This document shows positions 8,948-16,449 of a stretch of 64,000 nucleotides of DNA, in pieces. Every line of letters begins with the position of its first letter. Within the stretch, counting starts at the first letter, position 1. Source of the DNA: Sphingomonas sp. Its GTDB lineage: Bacteria; Pseudomonadota; Alphaproteobacteria; Sphingomonadales; Sphingomonadaceae. Below the pieces are notes generated by a model. That model saw only the letters and a program-made list of their open reading frames with translations, did no database searches and had not been told where the DNA came from. A program made the position numbers and the translations under genes. Location of the stretch: NCBI RefSeq assembly GCF_017304615.1, contig NZ_JAFKLZ010000002.1:248001-312000 (forward strand), read 5' to 3'.

Positions 8948-9532
8948 TCAGTTCGAATTGCCGAAATTGACCGATGGCGCGGTGTCCGCGCCCGGCGTCG
9001 TCGCCTGGAACGGCACCATCGGCTTCGCGCCGTAGAAAATCTTGGCGCCGATCGCGTCGGGGAACGTGCGAATCTTGGTGTTATAGGCCTGCACCGCATT
9101 GTTGTAATCGCTCCGCGCGATCGTGATGCGGTTCTCGGTCCCTTCGAGCTGGCTCATCAGCACGGTGTAATTGCCCTGGCTCTTGAGCTCGGGATACGCC
9201 TCCTGCAGCCGTTGCAGCGACAGCGTGATGCCCGCCTGGGCGCGCTGGTACGCGGCCATCTTGTCGGGGTCGGTCAGGTCGCCCGCCGACACCTGGACCT
9301 TGGTCGCGGCGGCGCGCGCGTTGGTCACTTCGACCAGGATCGATTTCTCCTGTGCGCCGGCGGCCTTCACCGTCGCGACGAGGTTGGGGATCAGATCGGC
9401 GCGGCGCTGATACTGGTTCTGGACGTCGGCCCAGCGTGCCTTCGCCGCTTCCTCTGCGGTCGGCACCGAATTGACCCCGCACGCCGACAGCGTGGCGGCG
9501 ACGGCAAACAGGATAACGCTACGAAACTTCAT
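8948..9532 (-). CDS. lemA: LemA family lipoprotein
   Basis: A 194-residue protein. The N-terminus MKFRSVILFAVAATLSACG is a lipoprotein signal (LSAC lipobox, Cys about 18). The body is a helical LemA domain: WADVQNQYQRRADLIPNLVATVKA, then LSLQRLQEAYPELKSQGNY, SQLEGTENRITIARSDYNNA and VQAYNTKIRTFPDAIGAKI, all family hallmarks. Start chosen at ATG 9532, where the signal peptide begins. LemA proteins are found beside TPM proteins in many bacteria; the biochemical role is unsettled. It is the first gene of the four-gene operon. Confidence 0.93.
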   Translation of the reverse strand: MKFRSVILFAVAATLSACGVNSVPTAEEAAKARWADVQNQYQRRADLIPNLVATVKAAGAQEKSILVEVTNARAAATKVQVSAGDLTDPDKMAAYQRAQAGITLSLQRLQEAYPELKSQGNYTVLMSQLEGTENRITIARSDYNNAVQAYNTKIRTFPDAIGAKIFYGAKPMVPFQATTPGADTAPSVNFGNSN

Positions 9533-9674
9533 GGGAACGACCCTCCAGAACCCTTGCGCGCCGCAATGTAGGGGGTCGTCATTTGCGCGAAAAGGGAAAT
9601 GCGACAATCGCGGCTTGCAGTGTCCGCCGCGCGCGGCCTAACCTCGCCGCGTCCACGGCGAAGAGGGTGCGGCA

Positions 9675-10106
9675 ATGTTCAAGGAATTCAAGGCGTTCAT
9701 CATGCGCGGCAACGTGATGGACCTGGCCATCGCGGTGATCATCGGCGCGGCGTTCGGCAAGATCGTCACCAGCCTGACCGACGACATCATCATGCCGGTG
9801 ATCGGCAAGATATTCGGCGGACTCGATTTCTCGAGCCATTTCCTCGTCCTCAACCCGGAAAAGGTGCCGGCGGCGCTGGCTGGGTCGACCGACTACGCCG
9901 CGCTCAAGAAGGCCGGCGTGCCGCTGCTCGGTTATGGCGAGTTCATCACCCAGGCGGTCAATTTCGTCATCATCGCCTTCATCATCTTCCTGATGATCCG
10001 CGCGGTGAACCGCATGATGCCGCCGCCCGTAGAAGAGGTTGCGGGCGACCCCGCCGACGTCGTGTTGCTGCGGGAAATCAGGGATGAGTTGAAGAAGAAA
10101 AGCTGA
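9675..10106 (+). CDS. mscL: large-conductance mechanosensitive channel MscL
   Basis: The 143-residue product has the N-terminal amphipathic helix [22 protein letters not shown]1 ([23 protein letters not shown]), a periplasmic loop with [23 protein letters not shown]2 ([19 protein letters not shown]) and the charged C-terminal bundle helix [10 protein letters not shown]. It forms a pentameric pore that opens under membrane tension to release solutes during hypo-osmotic shock. It is monocistronic, followed by a paired palindrome. Confidence 0.97.
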   Translation: MFKEFKAFIMRGNVMDLAIAVIIGAAFGKIVTSLTDDIIMPVIGKIFGGLDFSSHFLVLNPEKVPAALAGSTDYAALKKAGVPLLGYGEFITQAVNFVIIAFIIFLMIRAVNRMMPPPVEEVAGDPADVVLLREIRDELKKKS

Positions 10107-10128
10107 CCGACACTGCTTGGTAGACGCT

Positions 10129-10201
10129 GTGCTCCGGCGAAGGCCGGAGCGTTGGCAACCGAAACCCCACCCGGCCAACGCTCCGGCCTTCGCCGGAGCA
10201 C
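10129..10201. repeat. paired palindromic repeat, GTGCTCC type
   Basis: A perfect 27-base inverted repeat (10129-10155 and 10175-10201) with a 19-base spacer; each arm contains its own GAAG-loop hairpin. It lies between convergent mscL and the Rrf2 gene. The first 22 bases of the arm are the same as at 3008-3029. Confidence 0.87.
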
Positions 10202-10234
10202 GGTCGACTCGATCAGATCAGGAAAATACCGGGT

Positions 10235-10666
10235 TCAAGCAGCCGCCAGATCCTCAGCGACGGCATCGGCGAGGCTGGTGCCGTCCAGGATGCGCGCGGT
10301 CTCATCGCGCACCCGCGCCATGGCGTTGCGGATCGCGCAGGTCGCTTCGTCCTTGCAATCGGCGCAGCGGCGGTACGCGGTGCGGCTGACGCACGGCACC
10401 AGCGCCAGCGGGCCTTCGATCACGCGGATGATCTCGCCCAGCGAAATGAGGTGCGTCGGGCGCGACAGGCAGTAACCGCCGGCCTTGCCGCGATGGCTGT
10501 GAATGAACCCGGCCTCGCGCAGGTCGGCGAGGATCAGTTCGAGGAATTTGCGCGGGACGTTGGCGTTGTCGGCGATGCGGTTCATTGGGATCGGCGGACC
10601 GCCCACCGGGGCTTCGGCCAGATAAAGCATCGCGCGGAGCGCGTACCGGGAACGCTGCGTCAACAT
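10235..10666 (-). CDS. Rrf2-family transcriptional regulator with four-cysteine cluster
   Basis: A 143-residue winged-helix regulator starting MLTQRSRYALRAMLYLA, with a recognition segment around VPRKFLELILADLREAGFIHSHRGKAGGY and a dimerisation helix. It carries Cys92, Cys101, Cys104 and Cys110 (PCVSRTAYRRCADC then a further C), overlapping the region where IscR and NsrR bind an Fe-S cluster (IscR uses Cys92/98/104), so it may sense iron-sulfur status, redox or NO. The target is unknown. The upstream region shared with ssrA is AT-richer; I see no certain operator. Length is shorter than IscR (about 160) but normal for Rrf2. Confidence 0.88.
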   Translation of the reverse strand: MLTQRSRYALRAMLYLAEAPVGGPPIPMNRIADNANVPRKFLELILADLREAGFIHSHRGKAGGYCLSRPTHLISLGEIIRVIEGPLALVPCVSRTAYRRCADCKDEATCAIRNAMARVRDETARILDGTSLADAVAEDLAAA

Positions 10667-10810
10667 GGTGCGATACTTTATTACGCAATATTGTGGCGCA
10701 GGGAAGGCGAAGCGGTGCTTTTTGACGTCACGGCGTGGCTCAATCATCACAGCTATCGGGCGTGAGAGCGCCGCAAAAAAGCGCCCACTTTTCTTTAAGC
10801 GCCGAGTCCT

Positions 10811-10816
10811 TATATT
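10811..10816 (+). promoter_or_regulatory. candidate -10 element for ssrA
   Basis: TATATT lies about 50 bases upstream of the first conserved tmRNA helix in an AT-richer stretch. No convincing -35 is visible (a T-rich CTTTTC at the right distance is the best), so this is a weak prediction. Transcription would begin near 10823. Confidence 0.35.
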
Positions 10817-10857
10817 GGCCCGTGCAAGGGCTTCGGCCCGGCTATGGCGATAAACGA

Positions 10858-11215
10858 CGACGTATAATAGACGCAGCGGACCCGGGGGCAGTACCCGGCG
10901 GCTCCACCATAAAAGGTGGTGTACTGGACACCGTTTCTGACGGGGCCGAACCAGGATCGACGTGTGTTGAAAGGCGCTGTCTTTTGCTCGGAATGGGACC
11001 ACCGTGACGGCCCGTACACAAGTGCCAACGATAACGAAGCACTCGCTATTGCGGCCTAACCCTACGGCCTAACGGCCCAAGGTTAGACTAAAATGCGCGG
11101 TTGGACCCACCGGGCAACAGAAGGGATTCCAGCGGTTCGGAGAGGCACCGGGCAACAGAAGCCTCTCCACTGCTTCGTGTAGCGGATTAGCACGGCTAGT
11201 CCGCGCCCGACACGA
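10858..11215 (+). ncRNA. ssrA: tmRNA, circularly permuted two-piece form
   Basis: The order is permuted: acceptor piece first, then coding piece. The T-stem CCGGG/CCCGG (10882-10886 and 10894-10898) encloses the loop GGCAGTA; it runs straight into the 3' acceptor strand CGGCTCC (10899-10905) and ACCA. After a 32-base excised loop (10910-10941) comes GGGGCCG (10942-10948), which pairs with CGGCTCC over 7 bp, followed by the conserved GGATCGACG. The tag frame, then pseudoknots containing ACCGGGCAACAGAAG twice, follow. GCGGAC at 10876-10881 can pair with GTCCGC at 11199-11204 to join the two pieces. Outer ends are approximate. It rescues stalled ribosomes with SmpB. Confidence 0.93.
11024..11059 (+). 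other. tmRNA proteolysis-tag reading frame (ANDNEALAIAA)
   Basis: Resume codon GCC at 11024 followed by AAC GAT AAC GAA GCA CTC GCT ATT GCG GCC and stop TAA at 11057-11059. The tag ends in Ala-Ala preceded by hydrophobic residues, the degron recognised by ClpXP and ClpAP, and starts AND as in other alphaproteobacterial tags. Confidence 0.93.
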
Positions 11216-11290
11216 AGCACGGCCGGCCTCGCGCCCGCGAGGACCGACGGGGTGGCTTCGCCACGCCGCATCCCTTTACGATATTCCCTC

Positions 11291-11369
11291 CGTCACCCCG
11301 GCCTTAAGCCGGGGTCCAGCTGCTTCCGGCGCGTTGGAGAGCGTACGTCGGCTCAAGTCCGGCGTGACG
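11291..11369. repeat. palindromic element, GTCACCCCGG type (one arm degenerate)
   Basis: It starts CGTCAC and ends GTGACG (6-bp terminal inverted repeat). The left hairpin ACCCCGGC/GCCGGGGT (11295-11315) is perfect with loop CTTAA; the right one (AGTCCGG...) is degraded. It has the same architecture as the element inside truB. It occupies part of the gap between ssrA and the aldolase gene. Confidence 0.75.
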
Positions 11370-11439
11370 AGAGGCGGTACCACTTCCCCTCCCCTTCGAA
11401 ATTGCGGTATGCTCTCCCAAACAGACTCGGAGAGTGATG

Positions 11440-12213
11440 ATGGCGACACTGGCGACGGTCGATACCAGCAGCGAAATGGCCCCCGGCGAGTGGGAGGCGC
11501 GAGTCGATCTCGCCGCCGCCTATCGCCTCGTCGCACTCTATGGCTGGGACGATCTCATCTTCACGCACCTGTCGGCGCGTGTGCCGGGGCCGGAGCATCA
11601 CTTCCTGATCAACCCCTACGACATGATGTTCGAGGAGATCACCGCGTCGAGCCTGGTCAAGATCGACGTCGAGGGCAATCCGGTCGGCAAGTCCGAACAT
11701 CCGGTCAACCCGGCGGGCTTCACGATCCATTCCGCGATCCACATGGCGCGCGAGGACGCCAGCGCGGTGATGCACCTCCATACCCCTTATGGCCAGGCCG
11801 TGTCGGCGATGGAATTCGGCCTGCTCCCCCACACCCAGACCGCGATGATCGCCAAGCACAACGTCGCCTATCACGACTATGAGGGAATCGCGACCGACCT
11901 GGACGAGCGCGAGCGTCTGGTCGCCGATCTCGGCGAGAAGCACGCGATGATCCTGCGCAATCACGGCACGCTGACCGTCGGCAATTCGGTCGCGGCATGT
12001 TTTCTGCGGCTCTATTTCCTGGAGCGCGCGTGTGAGGCGCAGGTGCATATGCTCGCCGCCGGCCGCGACGGCCTCAACAACCCGCCGCAGGGCACCGAGG
12101 AAAAGGTCGCGATCCAGTCCGCCCCCGGGGGCATGGGCATGGTCGCCGAACGGCTCGCCTGGCCTGCGCTCCTCAGGAAGCTCGACCGCATTGACCCGAG
12201 CTTCCGCAACTAG
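11440..12213 (+). CDS. class II aldolase/adducin-family protein
   Basis: A protein of about 257 residues with the class II aldolase fold. Visible metal-site candidates are HLHTPYGQAV (first two His, after AVMH) and the later NHGTLTVG His, with an acidic residue upstream (HPVNPAGFTIHSAIH). Family members such as fuculose-phosphate aldolase use three His on Zn2+, but this adducin-like subgroup (MFEEITASSLVKID, TAMIAKHNVAYHDYEG) is usually of unknown substrate. GGAGAG overlaps a GTG at 11434 and two ATGs; ATG 11440 gives 7-base spacing and is preferred. Stand-alone gene. Confidence 0.87.
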   Translation: MATLATVDTSSEMAPGEWEARVDLAAAYRLVALYGWDDLIFTHLSARVPGPEHHFLINPYDMMFEEITASSLVKIDVEGNPVGKSEHPVNPAGFTIHSAIHMAREDASAVMHLHTPYGQAVSAMEFGLLPHTQTAMIAKHNVAYHDYEGIATDLDERERLVADLGEKHAMILRNHGTLTVGNSVAACFLRLYFLERACEAQVHMLAAGRDGLNNPPQGTEEKVAIQSAPGGMGMVAERLAWPALLRKLDRIDPSFRN

Positions 12214-12271
12214 CCTCCCGCGCGCACCCGCATTTACCAATCGGTAACGGCTGTGCGTCAGCTTGGCGCGC

Positions 12272-12601
12272 ATGCTCAACCTTGCCTGCACGCTGGAGAA
12301 ATCGCCGCGCGTCGAACAGCGCAAGTTCACCCGCATCGAGCTGGGCGCGCCGGTCAGCGTGCGGTCGCGCGAGAGCGGGCGCGAGACCGGCATGATCGAG
12401 AACCTGTCGGTCGGCGGCTGCGCGATCGTCGCGCCGGGCGTCTATCCGGTCGGGGCGCGGCTGTTCGTGACGATCGCCAATTTCCAGTCTTTCGCGGGGC
12501 GAGTCGTCTGGCACAATGCGGTCGACGACCGGTTCGGGATCGAATTCGACACCCCGCTGCACCCCGCAATCGTGGACCATATCGCGCGGTTGAAAGCCTA
12601 A
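12272..12601 (+). CDS. PilZ-domain protein (putative c-di-GMP receptor)
   Basis: About 109 residues, essentially one PilZ domain. The c-di-GMP contacts are both present: RKFTR (RxxxR) near residue 20 and ENLSVGGC (NxSxxG) about 25 residues later, followed by beta strands GARLFVTI, AGRVVWHN and RFGIEFD. It probably binds cyclic di-GMP and regulates a partner protein, perhaps in motility or exopolysaccharide synthesis, which the sequence does not reveal. A TTG at 12263 would add three residues; no clear Shine-Dalgarno is seen for either start. An HD-GYP protein elsewhere in the window (37977-39053) could turn over the same second messenger. Confidence 0.87.
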   Translation: MLNLACTLEKSPRVEQRKFTRIELGAPVSVRSRESGRETGMIENLSVGGCAIVAPGVYPVGARLFVTIANFQSFAGRVVWHNAVDDRFGIEFDTPLHPAIVDHIARLKA

Positions 12602-12619
12602 GCGCGGCGACCAGACATT

Positions 12620-12638
12620 CGCGACAGCTAATGTCGCG
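12620..12638. terminator. weak hairpin after the PilZ gene
   Basis: CGCGACA/TGTCGCG with a 5-base loop, 18 bases after the PilZ stop. No T-run follows, so it is at best a processing or Rho-assisted site. The remainder of the 205-base gap before the next gene shows nothing else I can name. Confidence 0.3.
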
Positions 12639-12806
12639 CTGGAAAACCGAGTCGGCCGGCGACGCCACCAGCGCTGTCTGACGACGCGGGATTTACTCCA
12701 CAGGCGAGGCGGCCACCGACGGCCCAGCACTGACGATACATCCGGCTCACCCTTGAATAAGCTGTTGGTATGATTAGGCTACTGACAGAGCGGTGGGGGC
12801 CGGAAA

Positions 12807-13475
12807 ATGTTGGAGAGCATCAAAAAGCACTGGGTAGTGACCAGCGTGATTACGCTCGTAGGAGCCATATCAGCCTATGGTGCTTTTTTTGGCGGGCTGG
12901 ACTCGCTTCGAAAGACCTTCGACGCGGTTACTGCAAAGCCCAAGATCGAGCCCGATGTTAAGTTGGGTCTGGTCAATGTCGATATGTCAGTTGCTCCCGA
13001 CGGCACTAATCAAAAGCCCGGACAATACCGCATCAATTTCTCGGCAATCCTCCGTAACCTAGGAGCGGACCCAATCCGCTCTCGAGTTTCCGAGGTCACA
13101 TCGAGCGTGGCAGAGTTCAAGCCCGATAGGCCGGGAGGCGACTTTCCCGAACTCACAATTGGACCCAGCCTCAGCGTGAACGCTGACATGGACTCAATTT
13201 CGTTTCCATTGAAGGCAGGTCAATACCTTGAAGGCCGGATCGATTGGAGGGTGAAGTATGGACCGGCTGACGGCGATCTAACTGAAACAATGAAGATCAG
13301 CGGTGCCGTAGGTATTCGTTTGCGTCAGAAGAAGCCCTTTTTAACTTGGACCCCAGACGCGGATTCGGAACGTCCAGTTGGTATGATCGCTAGGGTAACC
13401 AACTACGATGCCGAATCCGGCAAGACACCCGCCGAAGCTGCCGTCGATGCAGAGGTTGCAAAGACTGCGAGATGA
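12807..13475 (+). CDS. orphan membrane-anchored protein, lower GC
   Basis: A 222-residue product with one predicted N-terminal membrane helix (WVVTSVITLVGAISAYGAFF, residues about 9-28) and a large soluble part rich in beta-type sequence (VDMSVAPDGT, YRINFSAILRNLG, GRIDWRVKYG). I recognise no family. Codon use is less GC-biased than its neighbours: one 60-base line (12961-13020) is 52 percent GC, against mostly 65-70 percent around it. It stands alone between the PilZ gene and pnp with its own apparent leader, and may be horizontally acquired. The ATG lies behind CCGGAAA, a poor Shine-Dalgarno. Confidence 0.72.
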   Translation: MLESIKKHWVVTSVITLVGAISAYGAFFGGLDSLRKTFDAVTAKPKIEPDVKLGLVNVDMSVAPDGTNQKPGQYRINFSAILRNLGADPIRSRVSEVTSSVAEFKPDRPGGDFPELTIGPSLSVNADMDSISFPLKAGQYLEGRIDWRVKYGPADGDLTETMKISGAVGIRLRQKKPFLTWTPDADSERPVGMIARVTNYDAESGKTPAEAAVDAEVAKTAR

Positions 13476-13579
13476 ATCCCCGTCGCCGGTCAACAAGCCG
13501 CACGATCTAGCGCACATCGCTAATGCCGGGTGACGCCGCTTATCGGCCTTGAAGCACGGACAAGCTGTCAAATTCCAAC

Positions 13580-13610
13580 AAAAAAAGGCCCCGGCGTTCC
13601 CGCCGAGGCC
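13580..13610 (-). terminator. intrinsic terminator of pnp
   Basis: On the minus strand the stem GGCCTCGGCG/CGCCGGGGCC (13610-13601 with 13596-13587, loop GGAA) is followed by seven or more T residues. It sits 27 bases past the pnp stop. Confidence 0.9.
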
Positions 13611-13636
13611 CTCTTTCTGCAACCTAAGCGCCAGGC

Positions 13637-15970
13637 TTAATCGTCGCCGCCCGTCAGGAACGCCGGCACATGGCCCTGGTCATCGCCGCCTTCCGAGCGT
13701 TCGCGGCGCGGGCCGCGGTCGCCGCCGTCACGGCGCGGACCCCGATCGCCGCCATCGCGACGCGGGCCACGGTCGCGACCGCCGCCGCCGTCACGACGCG
13801 GACCACGGTCGCCACGCGGGCCACGGTCACCGCCCTCACGCGGTTCGCGCGGCGGGCGAGTGTCTTCCAGCTCGGCGCCGGTTTCCTGGTCGACGACGCG
13901 CATCGACAGGCGGACCTTGCCGCGCTGGTCGATCTCGAGGACCTTGACCTTGACTTCCTGGCCTTCGCTCAGGACGTCGGACACCTTTTCCACGCGCTCG
14001 TTCTTGATTTCGGAGACGTGGACCAGGCCGTCCTTGCCGCCCATGAAGTTCACGAACGCGCCGAAGTCGACCAGGTTGACGACCTTGCCGTCATAGACCT
14101 TGCCGACTTCCGGCTCCTCGACGATGCCGCGAATCCACTTCATCGCCGCCTCGATCTGGGTCAGGTCGCTCGACGAGACCTTGATCACGCCCTCGTCGTC
14201 GATGTCGACCTTGGCGCCGGTCGTCGCGACGATCTCGCGGATCACCTTGCCGCCGGTGCCGATGACGTCGCGGATCTTCGACTTGTCGATCTGCATCGTC
14301 TCGATGCGCGGGGCGTGCGCCGACAGCTCTTCACGCGTGTGATCAAGTGCCTTGTTCATCTCGCCCAGGATGTGCGCGCGGCCCGCCTTCGCCTGGTTCA
14401 GCGCGGCTTCGAAGATCTCGCGCGTGATGCCCGCGATCTTGATGTCCATCTGCATCGTGGTGATGCCTTCGGACGTTCCCGCCACCTTGAAGTCCATGTC
14501 GCCCAAATGATCCTCGTCACCCAGGATGTCGGACAGGATCGCGAAATCCTTGCCTTCCAGGATCAGACCCATCGCGATGCCCGAGACCGGGCGCTTGATC
14601 GGCACGCCGGCGTCCATCATCGCCAGGCTGCCGCCGCATACCGACGCCATCGACGACGAGCCGTTCGACTCGGTGATGTCGCTGGTCAGGCGGATCGTGT
14701 AGGGGAACTCCTCCTTCGTCGGCAGCACCGGGTGCAGCGCGCGCCAGGCGAGCTTGCCGTGGCCGACTTCGCGACGCCCGGGAGCGCCGAAGCGGCCGAC
14801 TTCGCCGACCGAATAGGGCGGGAAGTTATAGTGCAGCATGAAGTTCTGGTAGGACAGGCCGTTGAGGCCGTCGATCATCTGCTCGGCGTCCTTGGTGCCC
14901 AGCGTCGCCGTGGCGATCGTCTGGGTCTCGCCGCGGGTGAACAAGGCCGAACCGTGCGCGCGGGGCAGGAAGTGCGTTTCCGCGACGATCGGGCGGATCT
15001 GCGTGGTCGAGCGGCCGTCGATGCGGGTGCCGTCCTTCAGGATGGCGCCGCGGACGATCTCCGCCTCCAGCTTCTTGGTCAGCTTGATGCCGGCCATGAC
15101 CTGTTGCGGGGTCAGCCCGTCGGCGGTGAACTGCTCCTTCGCCTTCGCGCGCGCCGCGTTGAGCGCGTTCGAACGAGCCGACTTGTCGGTCAGCTTGTAG
15201 GCGGCGGCGATATCCTTGCCGATCAGCTTCTTCAGGCTGTCCTTGAGCGCGGCATTGTCGTCGCCCGAGGCGACTTCCCACGGATCCTTGGCGGCCTGCT
15301 CGGCCAGCTTCACGATCGCCTTGACGACTTCCTTGCACGCGTCGTGCGCGAACAGGACCGCGCCCAGCATGACTTCTTCCGACAGCTCATTGGCTTCGGA
15401 TTCGACCATCATCACCGCGTCGTAGGTCGCGGCCACGACCAGGTCGAGATCGCCCTCGGCGACCTGCTCGTCGGTCGGGTTGAGGATGTATTCGCCGTTC
15501 AGGTAACCGACGCGCGCGGCCCCGATCGGACCCATGAAGGGCACGCCCGAAATCGTCAGCGCGGCCGACGCGGCGACCATCGCCAGGATGTCCGGCTCGT
15601 TCTCGCCGTCATACGACAGCACCTGAGCGATCGCGTTGATCTCGTTGTAGAACCCTTCCGGGAACAGCGGGCGGATCGGACGGTCGATGAGGCGGGAAAC
15701 CAGCGTTTCCTTCTCGGTCGCGCCGCGCTCGCGCTTGAAGAAGCCGCCCGGAATGCGCCCGGCGGCCGAATATTTTTCCTGATAGTGGACGGTGAGCGGG
15801 AAGAAATCCTGCCCTTCCTTGACTGACTTGGCGGCGGTGACCGCGCACAGCACGACGGTTTCGCCGAGCGTCGCCATGATCGCGCCGTCGGCCTGACGGG
15901 CAACCTTGCCCGTTTCGAGCGTGAGGGTCTTGCCGCCCCACTCGATGCTTACCTTCTTGGTATCGAACAT
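13637..15970 (-). CDS. pnp: polynucleotide phosphorylase
   Basis: 777 residues, slightly longer than the usual 700-720. Two RNase PH domains flank an all-alpha linker; the second contains [18 protein letters not shown] and [15 protein letters not shown] with the catalytic acidic residues. Then come a KH domain ([11 protein letters not shown], about 560-620) and an S1 domain ([20 protein letters not shown], about 625-695). After S1 is an unusual about 70-residue tail containing RGPR five times, in DRGPRRDGG-type units, which looks like an RNA-binding RGG-like segment. PNPase degrades RNA 3' to 5' by phosphorolysis as part of the degradosome. It follows rpsO with a 186-base gap. Confidence 0.97.
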   Translation of the reverse strand: MFDTKKVSIEWGGKTLTLETGKVARQADGAIMATLGETVVLCAVTAAKSVKEGQDFFPLTVHYQEKYSAAGRIPGGFFKRERGATEKETLVSRLIDRPIRPLFPEGFYNEINAIAQVLSYDGENEPDILAMVAASAALTISGVPFMGPIGAARVGYLNGEYILNPTDEQVAEGDLDLVVAATYDAVMMVESEANELSEEVMLGAVLFAHDACKEVVKAIVKLAEQAAKDPWEVASGDDNAALKDSLKKLIGKDIAAAYKLTDKSARSNALNAARAKAKEQFTADGLTPQQVMAGIKLTKKLEAEIVRGAILKDGTRIDGRSTTQIRPIVAETHFLPRAHGSALFTRGETQTIATATLGTKDAEQMIDGLNGLSYQNFMLHYNFPPYSVGEVGRFGAPGRREVGHGKLAWRALHPVLPTKEEFPYTIRLTSDITESNGSSSMASVCGGSLAMMDAGVPIKRPVSGIAMGLILEGKDFAILSDILGDEDHLGDMDFKVAGTSEGITTMQMDIKIAGITREIFEAALNQAKAGRAHILGEMNKALDHTREELSAHAPRIETMQIDKSKIRDVIGTGGKVIREIVATTGAKVDIDDEGVIKVSSSDLTQIEAAMKWIRGIVEEPEVGKVYDGKVVNLVDFGAFVNFMGGKDGLVHVSEIKNERVEKVSDVLSEGQEVKVKVLEIDQRGKVRLSMRVVDQETGAELEDTRPPREPREGGDRGPRGDRGPRRDGGGGRDRGPRRDGGDRGPRRDGGDRGPRRERSEGGDDQGHVPAFLTGGDD

Positions 15971-16087
15971 TTTGTATCCTTCACTCCCATCGCCCGATGC
16001 GATTGGGGGCCTATGTGCGGGCTAGCCGGCCCGCGCGGTGTGGAGCGAGTTGTCGCTCCGAAGCCACGTGCCGAATTGCTCGTGGCT

Positions 16088-16115
16088 CTGGATCCCCGCC
16101 TGCGCGGGGGTAACG
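16088..16115. repeat. single palindromic unit in rpsO-pnp gap
   Basis: CCCCGC (16094-16099) and GCGGGG (16104-16109) with loop CTGC, bounded by CTGGAT and TAACG. This is a half-element of the same family as the units at 11291, 16858 and 46145. Confidence 0.6.
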
Positions 16116-16126
16116 CAATACGTAAA

Positions 16127-16146
16127 CGGCCCGCCGAGGCGGGCCG
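16127..16146 (-). terminator. terminator/attenuator downstream of rpsO
   Basis: A 9-bp perfect stem CGGCCCGCC/GGCGGGCCG, 10 bases after the rpsO stop on the minus strand, followed by only three Ts. Partial read-through into pnp is likely. Confidence 0.6.
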
Positions 16147-16156
16147 AACGATTGCG

Positions 16157-16426
16157 TTACTTGCGAAGACCGAGCTTCGCGATGAGCGCGAGGTAACGAT
16201 CGCCCTCGGTCTTGCGGAGATAGTCGAGCAGCGAGCGACGCTTGTTGACCATCATGAGCAGGCCGCGGCGCGAATGGTTGTCCTTCGCGTGGGTCTTGAA
16301 ATGCTCGGTCAGGGTCTTGATGCGGTCGGTCAGGATCGCGACCTGGACTTCGGGCGAACCCGTGTCGCCTTCGGCGCGGGCATGTTCCTTGATCAGCGCT
16401 TCCTTGCGCTCCGGCGTAATCGACAT
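16157..16426 (-). CDS. rpsO: 30S ribosomal protein S15
   Basis: 89 residues, the normal S15 length. [51 protein letters not shown] and [14 protein letters not shown] are the four-helix S15 sequence; the HxKDxHSRRGL segment contacts the 16S central domain three-way junction. An AAGGA Shine-Dalgarno precedes the ATG. It sits between truB (23-base gap) and pnp as in the classical truB-rpsO-pnp order. S15 in other bacteria autoregulates its mRNA; no structure was assessed here. Confidence 0.98.
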   Translation of the reverse strand: MSITPERKEALIKEHARAEGDTGSPEVQVAILTDRIKTLTEHFKTHAKDNHSRRGLLMMVNKRRSLLDYLRKTEGDRYLALIAKLGLRK

Positions 16427-16449
16427 TCTGTTTCCTTCGACATCGCGGA

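Noticed and set aside
10667-10857. Search for a tRNA or a riboswitch upstream of ssrA
   Set aside because: No cloverleaf or known aptamer pattern is visible; the segment reads as promoter and leader of the two divergent genes.
13690-13850. Repetitive DNA at the 3' end of pnp considered as a CRISPR or tandem-repeat locus
   Set aside because: Units are short, imperfect, in frame and encode the repetitive tail; there are no unique spacers and no cas gene.
13670-15826. A 718-codon open frame on the plus strand opposite pnp
   Set aside because: It is an antisense shadow of pnp in high-GC DNA; pnp is colinear with the known family over its whole length, and the antisense translation has no recognisable domain.
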